The notes under the pieces are model-generated. The model worked only from the letters and a program-made list of their open reading frames with translations. It did not search any database and was not told the DNA's origin. A stretch of DNA of 64,000 nt, from the NCBI RefSeq assembly GCF_014161445.1, contig NZ_JABBXA010000001.1:781566-845565 (forward strand), given 5' to 3'. The DNA comes from Microbispora sp. H13382 (GTDB taxonomy: Bacteria > Actinomycetota > Actinomycetes > Streptosporangiales > Streptosporangiaceae). The first letter of the stretch is position 1, and every line of letters starts with the position of its first letter. The position numbers were made by a program, and so were the translations under genes. Of the stretch, positions 55,651-64,000 are shown piece after piece.

Positions 55651-56252
55651 CCGGGCTCACCGGCGCCTACGTGCCGGGCGGATCGATCCTGCACCGGCTG
55701 CCCGCCGGCGCCAAGCTCGCCGGGCTCGCCGTGTCCTGCACCGCGCTCCTGCTGCTGCGCTCGCCCGCCGCGCTGGCGGGCGCCGCGGCCGCCGTGGTGC
55801 TGCTGTACGCCGTGTCCGGGGTCGGCGCCGCGGCCGCCTGGGCGCAGGTGCGGCCCGTCCGCTGGTTCGCCGTGGCCCTGTTCTGCGTGCAGCTGGTCTT
55901 CGCCGACCTGCCCGCGGCGGCGTCCTCCACGCTGCGCGTCGTGCTCGCCGTCGCCCTGGCCGGACTGGTCACGCTCACGACGCGCACCGGCGCGCTCATG
56001 GCCTGCCTGGAGCGCTGCCTCACCCCCGTCAGGTTCGCCGGGCTTGACCCGTTCCGCCTGTCGCTGCTGCTGTCCCTCACGCTGCGCAGCGTGCCGGTGA
56101 TGGCGGACCTGGTCACCCGGGTGCGGGACGCCCAGCGCGCCAGAGGGGTCGAGCGCAGCGCGCGCGCCTTCGCCGTCCCGCTGGTGGTGGGCGCACTGCG
56201 GCACGCCGACGCGCTGGGCGAGGCGCTCGCCGCGCGCGGCCTCGACGACTGA
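55647..56252 (+). CDS. bioN: ECF transporter transmembrane coupling protein (biotin)
   Basis: A 201-aa T component of the biotin importer, with about four to five spans and the coupling helices carrying the Ala-Arg-Gly signatures VRDAQRARGVE and EALAARGLDD that contact the ATPases. GTG 55647 overlaps the bioM stop (GTGA). Last gene of the bioY operon; convergent with the inositol-monophosphatase-like gene after 18 bases. Confidence 0.92.
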   Translation: MTGLTGAYVPGGSILHRLPAGAKLAGLAVSCTALLLLRSPAALAGAAAAVVLLYAVSGVGAAAAWAQVRPVRWFAVALFCVQLVFADLPAAASSTLRVVLAVALAGLVTLTTRTGALMACLERCLTPVRFAGLDPFRLSLLLSLTLRSVPVMADLVTRVRDAQRARGVERSARAFAVPLVVGALRHADALGEALAARGLDD

Positions 56253-56270
56253 CCCCGCGCCGGCGGCGAG

Positions 56271-57113
56271 TCAGAGCGGCGGCAGGGCGGACGCGAGGCG
56301 GCGGGCCTCGGCGACCAGGTCGAGCAGCTCCCCGACCAGTGCGGGCGGCGCGGCGACGAAGCTGCGGTCCTCGGGCGGGCCCTCGGCGGACGCCTCGAAC
56401 GGCCCGCCGTCGAGCCGCCGGATCTCCACGCCGGCCTCCCGCGCGATCAGGGCCCCGGCGGGCAGGTCGAGCCCCTCCGCGCGGTAGCCGATCATGCCGT
56501 CGATGTCGCCGCGGGCGAGCATCGCCCAGCACAGCAGCGGGGCCCAGAGCTGGAGCACTCGCCGGGCGCGGGCGTCCATCGTCATCTTCAGCGACCGCGC
56601 CGCCGGGTCCCGCCGGGAGACCCCGTGGCCCTGCGTCCAGGCCAGCACCGGCCCGTGCGGGAGCTCCCGGCGCGGCGGTCCGGTCAGCGGTCCCGCCGGC
56701 CCGCGGGCCCCCGCCCCGGCGACGGCGGACCAGGTGCGGCCGGACAGCGGCTCGTGGACGACCCCGAGCACCGGGCGGTCGCCCGCGCACAGCGCCAGGC
56801 CCACGACGTACGCCGGGAGACCGATCGCCACGTTGTTCGTGCCGTCGAGGGGATCGACGAGCCAGGTCCACCCGCCGTCCGCCAGGTCGCCGTCGTGGGC
56901 GCCCGACTCCTCGGCCACGATCCGGTGGGAGGGGAACTCGGCCCGGATGCGGTCGAGGATCAGCTTCTCGGCGGCCAGGTCGAGGTCGGTGACGACGTCG
57001 CCCGACCCGCCCTTGGCGTGGACGGCGACCGCTCCCGGCGCGCTCTCGCGCAGCACGGCCCCGGCGGACAGGGCGGCCTCGACGGCTACCCGCCTGGCGT
57101 GTTCGAGGTCCAC
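56271..57113 (-). CDS. Inositol monophosphatase family protein
   Basis: A 280-aa phosphatase of the IMPase/FBPase superfamily. The metal-binding motifs are complete: DVVTDLDLAAEK, VAEESG, VDPLDGTNN and the late LDLPAGALIAREAG in the WDxAAG position. It acts on inositol phosphates, PAP or sugar phosphates. GTG 57113 has an excellent AGGAGGAG ribosome-binding site and lies 28 bases inside the cupin-like gene, so it is the third gene of a tight operon with the two genes upstream. Confidence 0.92.
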   Translation of the reverse strand: MDLEHARRVAVEAALSAGAVLRESAPGAVAVHAKGGSGDVVTDLDLAAEKLILDRIRAEFPSHRIVAEESGAHDGDLADGGWTWLVDPLDGTNNVAIGLPAYVVGLALCAGDRPVLGVVHEPLSGRTWSAVAGAGARGPAGPLTGPPRRELPHGPVLAWTQGHGVSRRDPAARSLKMTMDARARRVLQLWAPLLCWAMLARGDIDGMIGYRAEGLDLPAGALIAREAGVEIRRLDGGPFEASAEGPPEDRSFVAAPPALVGELLDLVAEARRLASALPPL

Positions 57114-57739
57114 AGGCTCCTCCTGGCCAGCTCGGCGGCACGTACGGTCTCGGCGTCGTCGAGGCGTTCCCGCCTGACGTGGTGGAGGGGTGTGACGAGC
57201 GGCCCGAGCGACAGGTCGCCCAGGCCCGGCCTGCCGCGGCCGAGCGCCACGGTGGCGGCCTCGCCGTCCTCGGGGATGACGCTGCTGTGGAAGGCGCCCG
57301 CGGCGAGCGTGTAGGTCTCCCCGGCGCCGAACAGCTCGGCGCGTCCCGGGGCGTACGCGACGGTCCTGGGGGTGGGGCGGACGACGTCGCCCGACGGCGT
57401 GCTGACCACTTCGAAGACGCGGTGGGTGGGAGACCGCGAGGTGTCGGTCACGACGGCGTGGACGTTGCGCACCTGGCCGTACAGGACGTGGCTGACCAGG
57501 TCCCAGCTGTGGCAGTGCACCTGCGAGGTGGTGCTGCGGGCGCGCCGCGTGGCGGGGGTCCACACGTGCACGCACACCCCGAGGTCTCCCTCGCGGACCA
57601 GCGGCAGGCAGAGGAACCCCAGCGGGTGCCGCACGCCCCGCACCTGCGAGCCGCCCGCGGCGATGTCCCCGAGCACGCCGAGAGCCCACTCGCGGGCGTC
57701 CCCGCCGGCGAGCGCGTCGAGCACGTCCCGGTACCTCAT
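57086..57739 (-). CDS. Cupin-like protein of unknown function
   Basis: A 217-aa protein with the beta-rich pattern of cupins. VHCHSWDLVSHVLYG provides two His residues in the first metal motif, and TYTLAAGAFHSS provides the later His, much like cysteine-dioxygenase-type proteins. The metal and reaction are unknown. ATG 57739 overlaps the stop of the two-TM gene by 4 bases, and its end overlaps the IMPase gene by 28 bases. The tight coupling indicates a common function of the three proteins. Confidence 0.8.
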   Translation of the reverse strand: MRYRDVLDALAGGDAREWALGVLGDIAAGGSQVRGVRHPLGFLCLPLVREGDLGVCVHVWTPATRRARSTTSQVHCHSWDLVSHVLYGQVRNVHAVVTDTSRSPTHRVFEVVSTPSGDVVRPTPRTVAYAPGRAELFGAGETYTLAAGAFHSSVIPEDGEAATVALGRGRPGLGDLSLGPLVTPLHHVRRERLDDAETVRAAELARRSLWTSNTPGG

Positions 57740-58788
57740 GGCGCGTACGGGTCCTTGGCGCGAAGCGCCTTGCGGGTGACCTCGACGACGTCCCGGTCGG
57801 TGAACGACTTGGGCAGCGGGAGGCCGACGCGGTCGAACAGCCTGCGGACCTCCTCGACGGTCGGCTCGTCGCTCAGCGGCACCGACCGGTACCGGTCGAT
57901 CGCCACGCGCCGGGCCTGCTCGAAGCTCGTGCGCAGCTCGGTGCCGCAGCTCTCGTAGAAGAACGAGCCGCTGAAGGCGATGATGGCCCGGTTGGGGTCC
58001 TCGGACGTCATGATCAGGGCACGGCCCGACATGTCCCAGCGGAAGGTCGTCATCACCGGCGACAGCCCCACCGCGATGTCGAGCAGGCCGTACCGCTGGC
58101 GGTACCAGAACGCGGCCAGGACGCTCGCGTACGACTCCTTCCTGGCCCGGTCGGTCGTCCACACCTCACCGGTTCCGTCGGGCCGGTCCGACAGCGACCT
58201 GCGGTAGTGCGCGTAGCCCTCGCACACCGCCTCGTCCGTCGGGTCGATGATCTCCAGGCGGACCGTGAGGTGCCGCTTCTCGCGCCGCGCGGCGGCCACG
58301 CACTCGGGCAGGGTGACGGCGCGCATGTAGGTGCCGGTGCCCCCTTTGAACGCCCAGCGGTCGGTGCCCCGCCGCGCGTCCGCGTGCGCCTGCGCGATCT
58401 CGTCCTGACTGCCCAGGATGCGGATGACCGCCATGTCCTCCAGGGCCCGGCGGGTCCCCGCGACGAGGTCCTCCAGCTCGTCGAGGCGGTCCAGGCGTTC
58501 GGGAAGCCGCGTGAGGACGCCGGAGGTCGCGTGCATGGCCTCCTCGACCGGCTCCTGCCGGGCCCGGTCGCGCAGCAGCGCGGTCGCGACCAGGGCCAGC
58601 ACGACCAGGGTGGTGCCGCTGACGAGCTGCGACTTCACCTTGTCCGGGATCACGTCGTCGGGCAGCACGCCGAGCACGCCCACCGCCACGGCCAGCACGA
58701 GGGCGATGGCCCCGTCGACGTTCTTGGCCGCCCACGCGAGCGATTGGCCGACGGCATTCCGCAACCCCGCCATGGTCAGCCCCGCCAT
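57736..58788 (-). CDS. Two-transmembrane protein with a conserved cytoplasmic domain, unrecognised
   Basis: A 350-aa protein with two membrane helices (GAIALVLAVAVGVLGVLP and TTLVVLALVATALL) followed by a coiled-coil-like linker (LPERLDRLDELEDLVAGTRRALEDM) and a cytoplasmic domain of about 220 residues. That domain shows an ordered alpha/beta pattern (RWAFKGGTGTYMRAVTLP, VRLEIIDPTDEAVCEGYAHYR, AIIAFSGSFFYESCGTELR). I do not recognise the family with certainty; a membrane-bound sensor or effector is possible. First gene of a three-gene operon with a cupin-like protein and an IMPase family enzyme, and divergent from uvrB. Confidence 0.75.
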   Translation of the reverse strand: MAGLTMAGLRNAVGQSLAWAAKNVDGAIALVLAVAVGVLGVLPDDVIPDKVKSQLVSGTTLVVLALVATALLRDRARQEPVEEAMHATSGVLTRLPERLDRLDELEDLVAGTRRALEDMAVIRILGSQDEIAQAHADARRGTDRWAFKGGTGTYMRAVTLPECVAAARREKRHLTVRLEIIDPTDEAVCEGYAHYRRSLSDRPDGTGEVWTTDRARKESYASVLAAFWYRQRYGLLDIAVGLSPVMTTFRWDMSGRALIMTSEDPNRAIIAFSGSFFYESCGTELRTSFEQARRVAIDRYRSVPLSDEPTVEEVRRLFDRVGLPLPKSFTDRDVVEVTRKALRAKDPYAP

Positions 58789-58842
58789 CCCGTCAGTGTC
58801 GGCCCCCGACTGGAATCGTAACTACAGGGTCATGATCCGGCC

Positions 58843-58886
58843 AAGGGTCGGCCATGGGTCGGCCATGGCTCGGCCATGGGCGGGCC
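58843..58886 (+). repeat. Four tandem 11-bp repeats in the uvrB/two-TM divergent region
   Basis: Successive 11-bp units AAGGGTCGGCC, ATGGGTCGGCC, ATGGCTCGGCC and ATGGGCGGGCC. The period equals about one helical turn, so any protein bound to the units would lie on one face of the DNA. Confidence 0.85.
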
Positions 58887-58930
58887 GCGGGCCTCGCGGG
58901 CGAGGAGCGGAGCGGGTATCGGGACCGGAA

Positions 58931-58953
58931 TTGTCGGTCGCCGCGCGTAGGTT
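58931..58953 (+). promoter_or_regulatory. RecA-NDp / PafBC-type damage-inducible promoter of uvrB
   Basis: TTGTCGGTC (58931-58939), exactly 8 bases, then TAGGTT (58948-58953). This matches the published RecA-NDp consensus TTGTCRGTG-N8-TAGNNT at all but one base. In mycobacteria that motif marks LexA-independent, PafBC-controlled repair genes. The start would lie near 58960, giving a leader of about 74 bases. Confidence 0.7.
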
Positions 58954-59033
58954 ATGGAGGTGAACCGGAGCGGACGTCGCACACGTCTGCGTCCCGCGCC
59001 GGTGGACGGGGCGAGTGAGGAGCTGAGCGGGCG

Positions 59034-61145
59034 ATGACATCCATGATGGACCTGAAGCGCAAGGTCGCGCCCTTCGAGGTCGTCACCGACATGACGCCGT
59101 CCGGCGACCAGCCCACGGCGATCGCGGAGCTGGAGCGCCGGGTCAGGGCCGGGGAGAAGGACAGCGTCCTGCTCGGTGCGACCGGCACCGGCAAGACCGC
59201 GACGGTCGCGTGGCTGATCGAGCGGGTGCAGCGCCCGACGCTGGTCATGCAGCCGAACAAGACGCTCGCCGCCCAGTTCGCCAACGAACTGCGCGAGATG
59301 CTGCCGAACAACGCGGTCGAGTACTTCGTGTCGTACTACGACTACTACCAGCCCGAGGCGTACGTCCCGCAGAGCGACACCTACATCGAGAAGGACTCCT
59401 CGATCAACGAGGAGGTCGAGCGGCTGCGCCACTCGGCGACCTGGTCGCTGGTGTCGCGCCGCGACGTGGTGGTGGTCGCCTCCGTCTCCTGCATCTACGG
59501 CCTGGGCACGCCGCAGGAGTACGTCGACCGGATGGTCGGGCTCAAGGTCGGCCAGCAGATCGAGCGCGACCAGCTGCTGCGGCGGCTGGTCGACATGCAG
59601 TACACCCGCAACGACCTCGCCTTCACCCGGGGCACGTTCCGGGTGCGCGGCGACACGGTCGAGGTCATCCCGGTCTACCAGGAGCTGGCCGTCCGCATCG
59701 AGATGTTCGGCGACGAGATCGAGAAGCTGGCGACGCTGCACCCGCTGACCGGCGAGGTCGTCGGCGAGGACGACGAGCTGCACATCTTCCCCGCCTCCCA
59801 CTACGTGGCCGGCCCCGAGCGGATGGAGCGGGCCATCGCCGGCATCGAGGCGGAGCTCGCCGAGCGGCTCGCCGACCTGGAGCGGCAGGGCAAGCTGCTG
59901 GAGGCCCAGCGGCTGCGCATGCGCACCACCTACGACATCGAGATGATGCGCCAGGTCGGCACCTGCGCCGGGATCGAGAACTACTCGCGGCACATCGACG
60001 GCCGCGAGGCGGGCACCGCGCCCCACACGCTGCTCGACTTCTTCCCCGACGACTTCCTGCTGGTGCTGGACGAGTCGCACCAGACCGTCCCCCAGATCGG
60101 CGCGATGTACGAGGGTGACGCCTCGCGCAAGCGGACGCTGGTCGACCACGGGTTCCGCCTGCCGTCGGCGATGGACAACCGCCCGCTCAAGTGGGAGGAG
60201 TTCCTGGAGCGCATCGGCCAGACCGTCTACCTGTCCGCGACGCCCGGCCCGTACGAGCTGGGCCGCAGCAAGGGCGACGTGGTGGAGCAGGTCATCCGCC
60301 CCACCGGCCTGGTGGACCCCGAGGTGATCATCAAGCCCACCAAGGGGCAGATCGACGACCTCATGGAGGAGATCCGCGCCCGGGCGGAGCGGGACGAGCG
60401 GGTCCTCGTCACCACCCTGACCAAGAAGATGGCCGAAGACCTCACCGACTACCTGCTCGACAACGGCATCCGGGTCCGCTATCTGCACAGCGAGGTCGAC
60501 ACGCTGCGCCGCATCGAGCTGCTGCGCGAGTTGCGCATGGGCGAGTTCGACGTGCTCGTCGGCATCAACCTGCTGCGTGAGGGCCTCGACCTGCCCGAGG
60601 TGTCGCTGGTGGCGATCCTCGACGCCGACAAGGAGGGCTTCCTCCGCTCGGAGACCTCGCTCATCCAGACGATCGGCCGGGCGGCCCGCAACGTGTCCGG
60701 CCAGGTCCACATGTACGCCGACAAGATCACGCCCAGCATGGAGCGGGCGATCGAGGAGACCAACCGGCGCCGGGCCAAGCAGATCGCCTACAACGAGGCG
60801 CACGGCATCGACCCGCAGCCGCTGCGCAAGAAGATCGCCGACATCCTGGACAGCCTCGTCCGTGAGGACGCCGACACCGCTCAGCTTCTCGGCGGCGCCG
60901 GGCGCCAGCAGTCGCGCGGCAAGGCGCCGGTGCCGGGGCTCGCGTCCCGGGGTGCGGGCCAGCACGCGAAGGCGATCGCGGGGGAGATGCCCCGTGCCCA
61001 GCTCGAGTCGCTGATCGAGTCGCTGACCGAGCAGATGCACAACGCCGCCGCCGATCTGCAGTTCGAGGTGGCGGCCCGGTTGCGCGACGAGATCAAGGAA
61101 CTCAAGCGGGAGGTCCGCGACATGCGCGAGGCCGGCGTGAAGTGA
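59034..61145 (+). CDS. uvrB: Excinuclease ABC subunit B
   Basis: UvrB (703 aa), the damage-verifying helicase-like subunit of nucleotide excision repair. Walker [14 protein letters not shown], the beta-hairpin region [12 protein letters not shown], helicase motifs ([33 protein letters not shown]), and the C-terminal UVR motif for UvrC contact ([26 protein letters not shown]) are all present. ATG 59034 is used; ATG 59043 or 59046 are equally possible starts. Under a predicted PafBC-type promoter. Confidence 0.98.
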   Translation: MTSMMDLKRKVAPFEVVTDMTPSGDQPTAIAELERRVRAGEKDSVLLGATGTGKTATVAWLIERVQRPTLVMQPNKTLAAQFANELREMLPNNAVEYFVSYYDYYQPEAYVPQSDTYIEKDSSINEEVERLRHSATWSLVSRRDVVVVASVSCIYGLGTPQEYVDRMVGLKVGQQIERDQLLRRLVDMQYTRNDLAFTRGTFRVRGDTVEVIPVYQELAVRIEMFGDEIEKLATLHPLTGEVVGEDDELHIFPASHYVAGPERMERAIAGIEAELAERLADLERQGKLLEAQRLRMRTTYDIEMMRQVGTCAGIENYSRHIDGREAGTAPHTLLDFFPDDFLLVLDESHQTVPQIGAMYEGDASRKRTLVDHGFRLPSAMDNRPLKWEEFLERIGQTVYLSATPGPYELGRSKGDVVEQVIRPTGLVDPEVIIKPTKGQIDDLMEEIRARAERDERVLVTTLTKKMAEDLTDYLLDNGIRVRYLHSEVDTLRRIELLRELRMGEFDVLVGINLLREGLDLPEVSLVAILDADKEGFLRSETSLIQTIGRAARNVSGQVHMYADKITPSMERAIEETNRRRAKQIAYNEAHGIDPQPLRKKIADILDSLVREDADTAQLLGGAGRQQSRGKAPVPGLASRGAGQHAKAIAGEMPRAQLESLIESLTEQMHNAAADLQFEVAARLRDEIKELKREVRDMREAGVK

Positions 61146-61642
61146 CGGAGCGGGCGACCGTGCGGTCACCGCACAAGGACCCGCGCGGGAGCGCGGCGAG
61201 CGCTCCTGACCTGGCGATGATCGCGCGGTAAGCGCGCCAAGCCGTGACCGCCCGGGCCCGCCGGTCCGGGCGAGTCTCCATGGCCGGGCGGTGACTCGCA
61301 ACACCGCCCATAACTCTGTGAGACCGTCGGGGTCCGCCGGCCTGCGAGCCGCGCGGGCGGCACCTCCTCGGGCCGGCGCCCATGCGGCCGAATTTCAACC
61401 CGGTTCTGGTGAATCGTGCGCTGGAACCGCCGGTGGGTGAAGTGCGCAATTTCGCCGTTTCGACAACGTGGCGGAAATGCCGCCGGCTGCGAGGAGATGG
61501 GCGGGGTGCGGGCTCCGAACGCGGTTGACCTGGACTGTCGCGGGGAAGGCATTCGCTGGCGCGTGGATCCGCGCGTTATGGGAGTAGCTCGATTGGAGCG
61601 GCTCCGACCGGGCGAATTCGTCTGTGACAAATCGGGGAAATC
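61146..61642. other. Gene-free interval between uvrB and the lipoprotein gene
   Basis: No convincing gene in either strand. A small hairpin after uvrB (GTGCGG 61160-61165, CCGCAC 61169-61174, loop TCA) may help termination. The right half (about 61400-61640) is less GC-rich, as expected for a promoter region serving the lipoprotein gene, but no consensus promoter stands out. Confidence 0.5.
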
Positions 61643-62185
61643 ATGCGTTCGACGACCAACGCGTCAGGGCCTGCCGTTCGCCTCGCACTCGCCGTCGGAT
61701 CGGTGACCGCGCTCCTGGCCGGTTGCGGCGAGGCTCCGGCGCGCTCGTTCGCGGCGGTGCCGGTGAACCGGCCGGTCACGCTCGTCCCGGTCTCGTCCAG
61801 CCCGCCCGCGACGCCCGCACCGTCGCCGGCGGCGGGCCTGTCGGCGACACCGAGCGACTTCGCCGGCTGCCGGGACGGCGACTGCGAGGCGCGGGTGCGT
61901 GCGGGGGACACCATCCCCATCGACCCGGGGCTGGGCGTGGACGAGATCTCCGTGGTGGGCCTGCGGGGAGACGCCGCCAGAATCGCCTTCACCGGCACCT
62001 CGACGGTCGTCGACGGCGCGAACACCAGCATCAGCCGGAGCTGTTACAACGACCGCTGCCGAGTCAGGGGTGCGTTGACGATCAGCACCAGCAGGCCGGG
62101 CCGCATCGGCGACGTCGGACTGCGACTCACCCGGGTAGAGGGCGACAGCGCCTTGTTGGTGCTCCAGCCAGCCGCTGGCGAGTAG
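61643..62185 (+). CDS. Putative lipoprotein of unknown function
   Basis: A 180-aa protein with a signal ending in the lipobox LLAGC, a Pro/Ser-rich linker of about 40 residues (VPVSSSPPATPAPSPAAGL) and a beta-rich domain of about 110 residues with paired cysteines (AGCRDGDCEARVRAGDTI and SRSCYNDRCRVRG) likely to form disulfides outside the cell. No family recognised. ATG 61643 has a GGGGAAA upstream context only. Confidence 0.75.
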   Translation: MRSTTNASGPAVRLALAVGSVTALLAGCGEAPARSFAAVPVNRPVTLVPVSSSPPATPAPSPAAGLSATPSDFAGCRDGDCEARVRAGDTIPIDPGLGVDEISVVGLRGDAARIAFTGTSTVVDGANTSISRSCYNDRCRVRGALTISTSRPGRIGDVGLRLTRVEGDSALLVLQPAAGE

Positions 62186-62608
62186 TGATTCCACGAGTTC
62201 CCAAGGGCGCGACTGCGCGCAGGCCCGGCGGTGTCACCGTATCGACGCATCCCGCGCCGACCGGCGGCGGCGATACGGGGGAAACGCGGTCACGACTGGT
62301 CCGGAGACCTTGGCCTTGCGCGAAAGTAGCGTGCGGTACGCGCCATTTCGCCATCTCGGGCCGGCAGCCACGACGCGGAGCGTGAACGCCGTGGGGTGGG
62401 CGGCAAACCGGTGGCCGGTCTCCGTGGGCCCGGCCCAGCCCGGCATTTTCCGGCGGAGGTCCCCGGCCCCCGCCTGCCCGCCGGCCGCGCCCCGGCTCAG
62501 GCCCGAGAGTGTCGCAAGCCCGATTCGCGGTAGTAGCCGGGGACACGGCGCCGGGGCCGTCCGTTGACGGGAAGGCGGGACCGTCCCGCCGACCGGAGGA
62601 GGTTGCCG
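62186..62608. other. Gene-free interval before the DUF4126 gene
   Basis: No supported gene. A perfect 7-bp hairpin with a 3-base loop (GGCGGGA 62574-62580, TCCCGCC 62584-62590) lies a few bases before the ribosome-binding site of the next gene and could influence its translation. Otherwise nothing clear. Confidence 0.45.
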
Positions 62609-63214
62609 ATGTTCGCGGCGCTCACCGGGCTCGGACTGTCGACCGCGGCCGGGCTCAACGCGTACATCCCGTTGCTGCTCGTCGGCGTGCTCGCGCGGCT
62701 CACCGACGCCGTGCGGCTGCCGCACGAGTACGCGTGGCTGTCCGACACCTGGGTCCTCGTGATCGTCGCCGTGCTGCTGGTCGCCGAGTTCGTCCTCGAC
62801 AAGGTGCCGGTGGTCGACCACGTCAACGACATGATCCAGACAGCGGTACGCCCCGCCGCGGGCGGCGTGGTGTTCAGCGCCACGGCCGCGGCGGAGCGGC
62901 TGGACGAATCGACGTGGATGGCCGAGCATCCGGCGGTCGGCTGGCTGCTGGGGATCGCGGTCGCCCTCGCCGTGCACGTGGTCAAGGCCACGGCCCGGCC
63001 GGTGGTGAACGCCACGACGGTGGGTGTGGGGGCGCCGGTTGTGAGCACGGCCGAGGACGTGGGCTCGCTCGGCATGAGCCTGATCGCGATCTTCCTGCCC
63101 GTCCTGGTGGTGGTGGCGCTGACCGTGCTGGCGTTCACGGCCTGGCGGCTCATCCGCAGGGTGCGGCGCTACCGGGCGGCCCGCCGCGCCCGGGCCGCCG
63201 CGCCGCCCGGCTGA
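62609..63214 (+). CDS. DUF4126 family membrane protein
   Basis: A 201-aa protein with about four to five spans, opening with the family hallmark LTGLGLSTAAGLNAYIPLLLVGVLARL. The function of DUF4126 is unknown. ATG 62609 is set by a GGAGGAGG ribosome-binding site. The C-terminus is a basic cytoplasmic tail. Confidence 0.88.
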   Translation: MFAALTGLGLSTAAGLNAYIPLLLVGVLARLTDAVRLPHEYAWLSDTWVLVIVAVLLVAEFVLDKVPVVDHVNDMIQTAVRPAAGGVVFSATAAAERLDESTWMAEHPAVGWLLGIAVALAVHVVKATARPVVNATTVGVGAPVVSTAEDVGSLGMSLIAIFLPVLVVVALTVLAFTAWRLIRRVRRYRAARRARAAAPPG

Positions 63215-63262
63215 CGGCGGGGCACGGCACCCGCGCCTCGCGCCGACGCTGCGCAGGTCGGA

Positions 63263-63850
63263 TCAGCCGAGGAACCGGCTCAGGTCCAGGTCGATGTCAA
63301 CGTCGAAGCCGACGTAGGTCGCGAGGCGCTTACGGTGGATCCCGGTCGGCACGTACGCCTTCACGCTCGGCTCCAGTTCGAACGTGTACAGGACCGGCTC
63401 CTGGTCCTCCAGTTCTATTCGCCAGAGATATCTGATCCCGGCGTCCGAGTACTTGATCGGCTTGGTTGTGCGGTCCCGCTCCTCCGAGTCGGGCGACACG
63501 ACCTCGACGACGAGGTGGACCTCCTCGGGGCGGTAGAAGGTTCTCTGTAGATCGGAGACTGCCTCCCTGTTGACGACGAGGACGTCCGGTTCCGGCCGCT
63601 GCCGCAGGCCCAGAGTTATGGACATCTCTCTGGCGACCGCGAGATGACCCGGCGGCCGAATCCCGCGCTCGCGGTCGACCAGCAGATTGACCATCAACAT
63701 ATGAAAGTTGGTCTGGGGAGACACCATGATGAGAGACCCATCGATCAGCTCGACGTGCGCGGGGGCGTCAGGGGGAAGGTGGTCGAGCATGTCGGCGGTC
63801 CATCCGCCCGGCGGACCGGGATAGAACCACTCGGGGAAAGCCGCAGTCAT
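63263..63850 (-). CDS. Uma2 family (DUF820) endonuclease-fold protein
   Basis: A 195-aa protein of the PD-(D/E)xK nuclease superfamily. The core residues are visible: HVELIDGSLIMVSPQ (Glu), RPEPDVLVV (Asp) and HLVVEVVSPDSEERDRTTKPIKYSDAGI (Glu and the late Lys). Uma2 genes are scattered in many copies in actinomycetes and cyanobacteria, and their role is not established. ATG 63850 has a GAGGAGG ribosome-binding site; it stands alone and convergent with the DUF4126 gene. Confidence 0.9.
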   Translation of the reverse strand: MTAAFPEWFYPGPPGGWTADMLDHLPPDAPAHVELIDGSLIMVSPQTNFHMLMVNLLVDRERGIRPPGHLAVAREMSITLGLRQRPEPDVLVVNREAVSDLQRTFYRPEEVHLVVEVVSPDSEERDRTTKPIKYSDAGIRYLWRIELEDQEPVLYTFELEPSVKAYVPTGIHRKRLATYVGFDVDIDLDLSRFLG

Positions 63851-64000
63851 CCGGTGTCCTCCTCTCCTTAGGGCGATCACTCGTCATGACAATCCTGCCA
63901 CCCACCGTAGTCATAGCGACTCATTCTCAGGAAGGTCGCCGGCGCTCGGTCAGGCCGTACGTGACTCGTGCTCGGCGCAGGGGCGGGGGCGGGGGTCGGC

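Noticed and set aside
62310..62567. An 85-codon open frame before the DUF4126 gene
   Set aside because: No ribosome-binding site, Pro/Arg-rich low-complexity translation, and it runs over the region expected to hold the promoter.

Overview
High-GC actinomycete chromosome, most likely a member of the Streptosporangiales. The evidence is GC-rich third codon positions throughout, frequent GTG/TTG starts, and a core gene order (gltBD, pyk, an ANTAR response regulator, liv genes, polA, rpsA, coaE, uvrB) that follows the usual actinobacterial backbone. No phage, insertion sequence, integrase or CRISPR array was seen. Most of the window is vertically inherited housekeeping DNA with accessory islands between the core genes.

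Layout. 1-6.8 kb: the 5' end of a branched-polyamine-synthase-like gene diverges from gltB-gltD (glutamate synthase). 6.9-15.2 kb: secreted subtilase, DUF2784 protein, lipoprotein, pyruvate kinase, and a heterodimeric ABC exporter. 15.4-23.8 kb: a minus-strand operon holding a complete five-gene Liv-type ABC importer plus acyl-CoA dehydrogenase and hotdog thioesterase, divergent from a PucR-type regulator. 24-31.9 kb: an unusual tRNA with a CAA anticodon, an ANTAR regulator (pdtaR type), livK, and a convergent second livHMGF cluster. The livH leader region has several inverted repeats and a possible structured RNA. 32-39 kb: polA, a DUF2127-like protein, a polysaccharide deacetylase, rpsA and a GNAT acetyltransferase. 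39-44.7 kb: a two-component system, a membrane permease with an extracellular beta-domain, coaE, and an alpha/beta hydrolase-TetR pair with an evident operator.

44.7-58.8 kb is the most interesting part. A 1,910-residue protein combines TIR, phosphoesterase-like, NACHT, pentapeptide and WD40 domains and looks like an immune-type STAND sensor. It is followed by an ArsB/NhaD-type transporter. Next is a bioY-acyl-CoA ligase-thiolase-bioM-bioN operon in which the thiolase lacks two conserved catalytic residues. A compact three-gene minus-strand operon then encodes an unrecognised two-TM protein, a cupin-like protein and an inositol-monophosphatase-like enzyme. 59-64 kb: uvrB under a promoter matching the RecA-NDp (PafBC-type) damage motif, a lipoprotein, a DUF4126 protein and a Uma2-family nuclease-fold protein.

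Transcription signals. At least seven genes carry a TANNNT-type -10 box ending 6 or 7 bases before the start codon, the pattern expected for leaderless mRNAs, and this was used to choose several starts. Strong hairpin terminators follow gltD, pyk, livK and rpsA.
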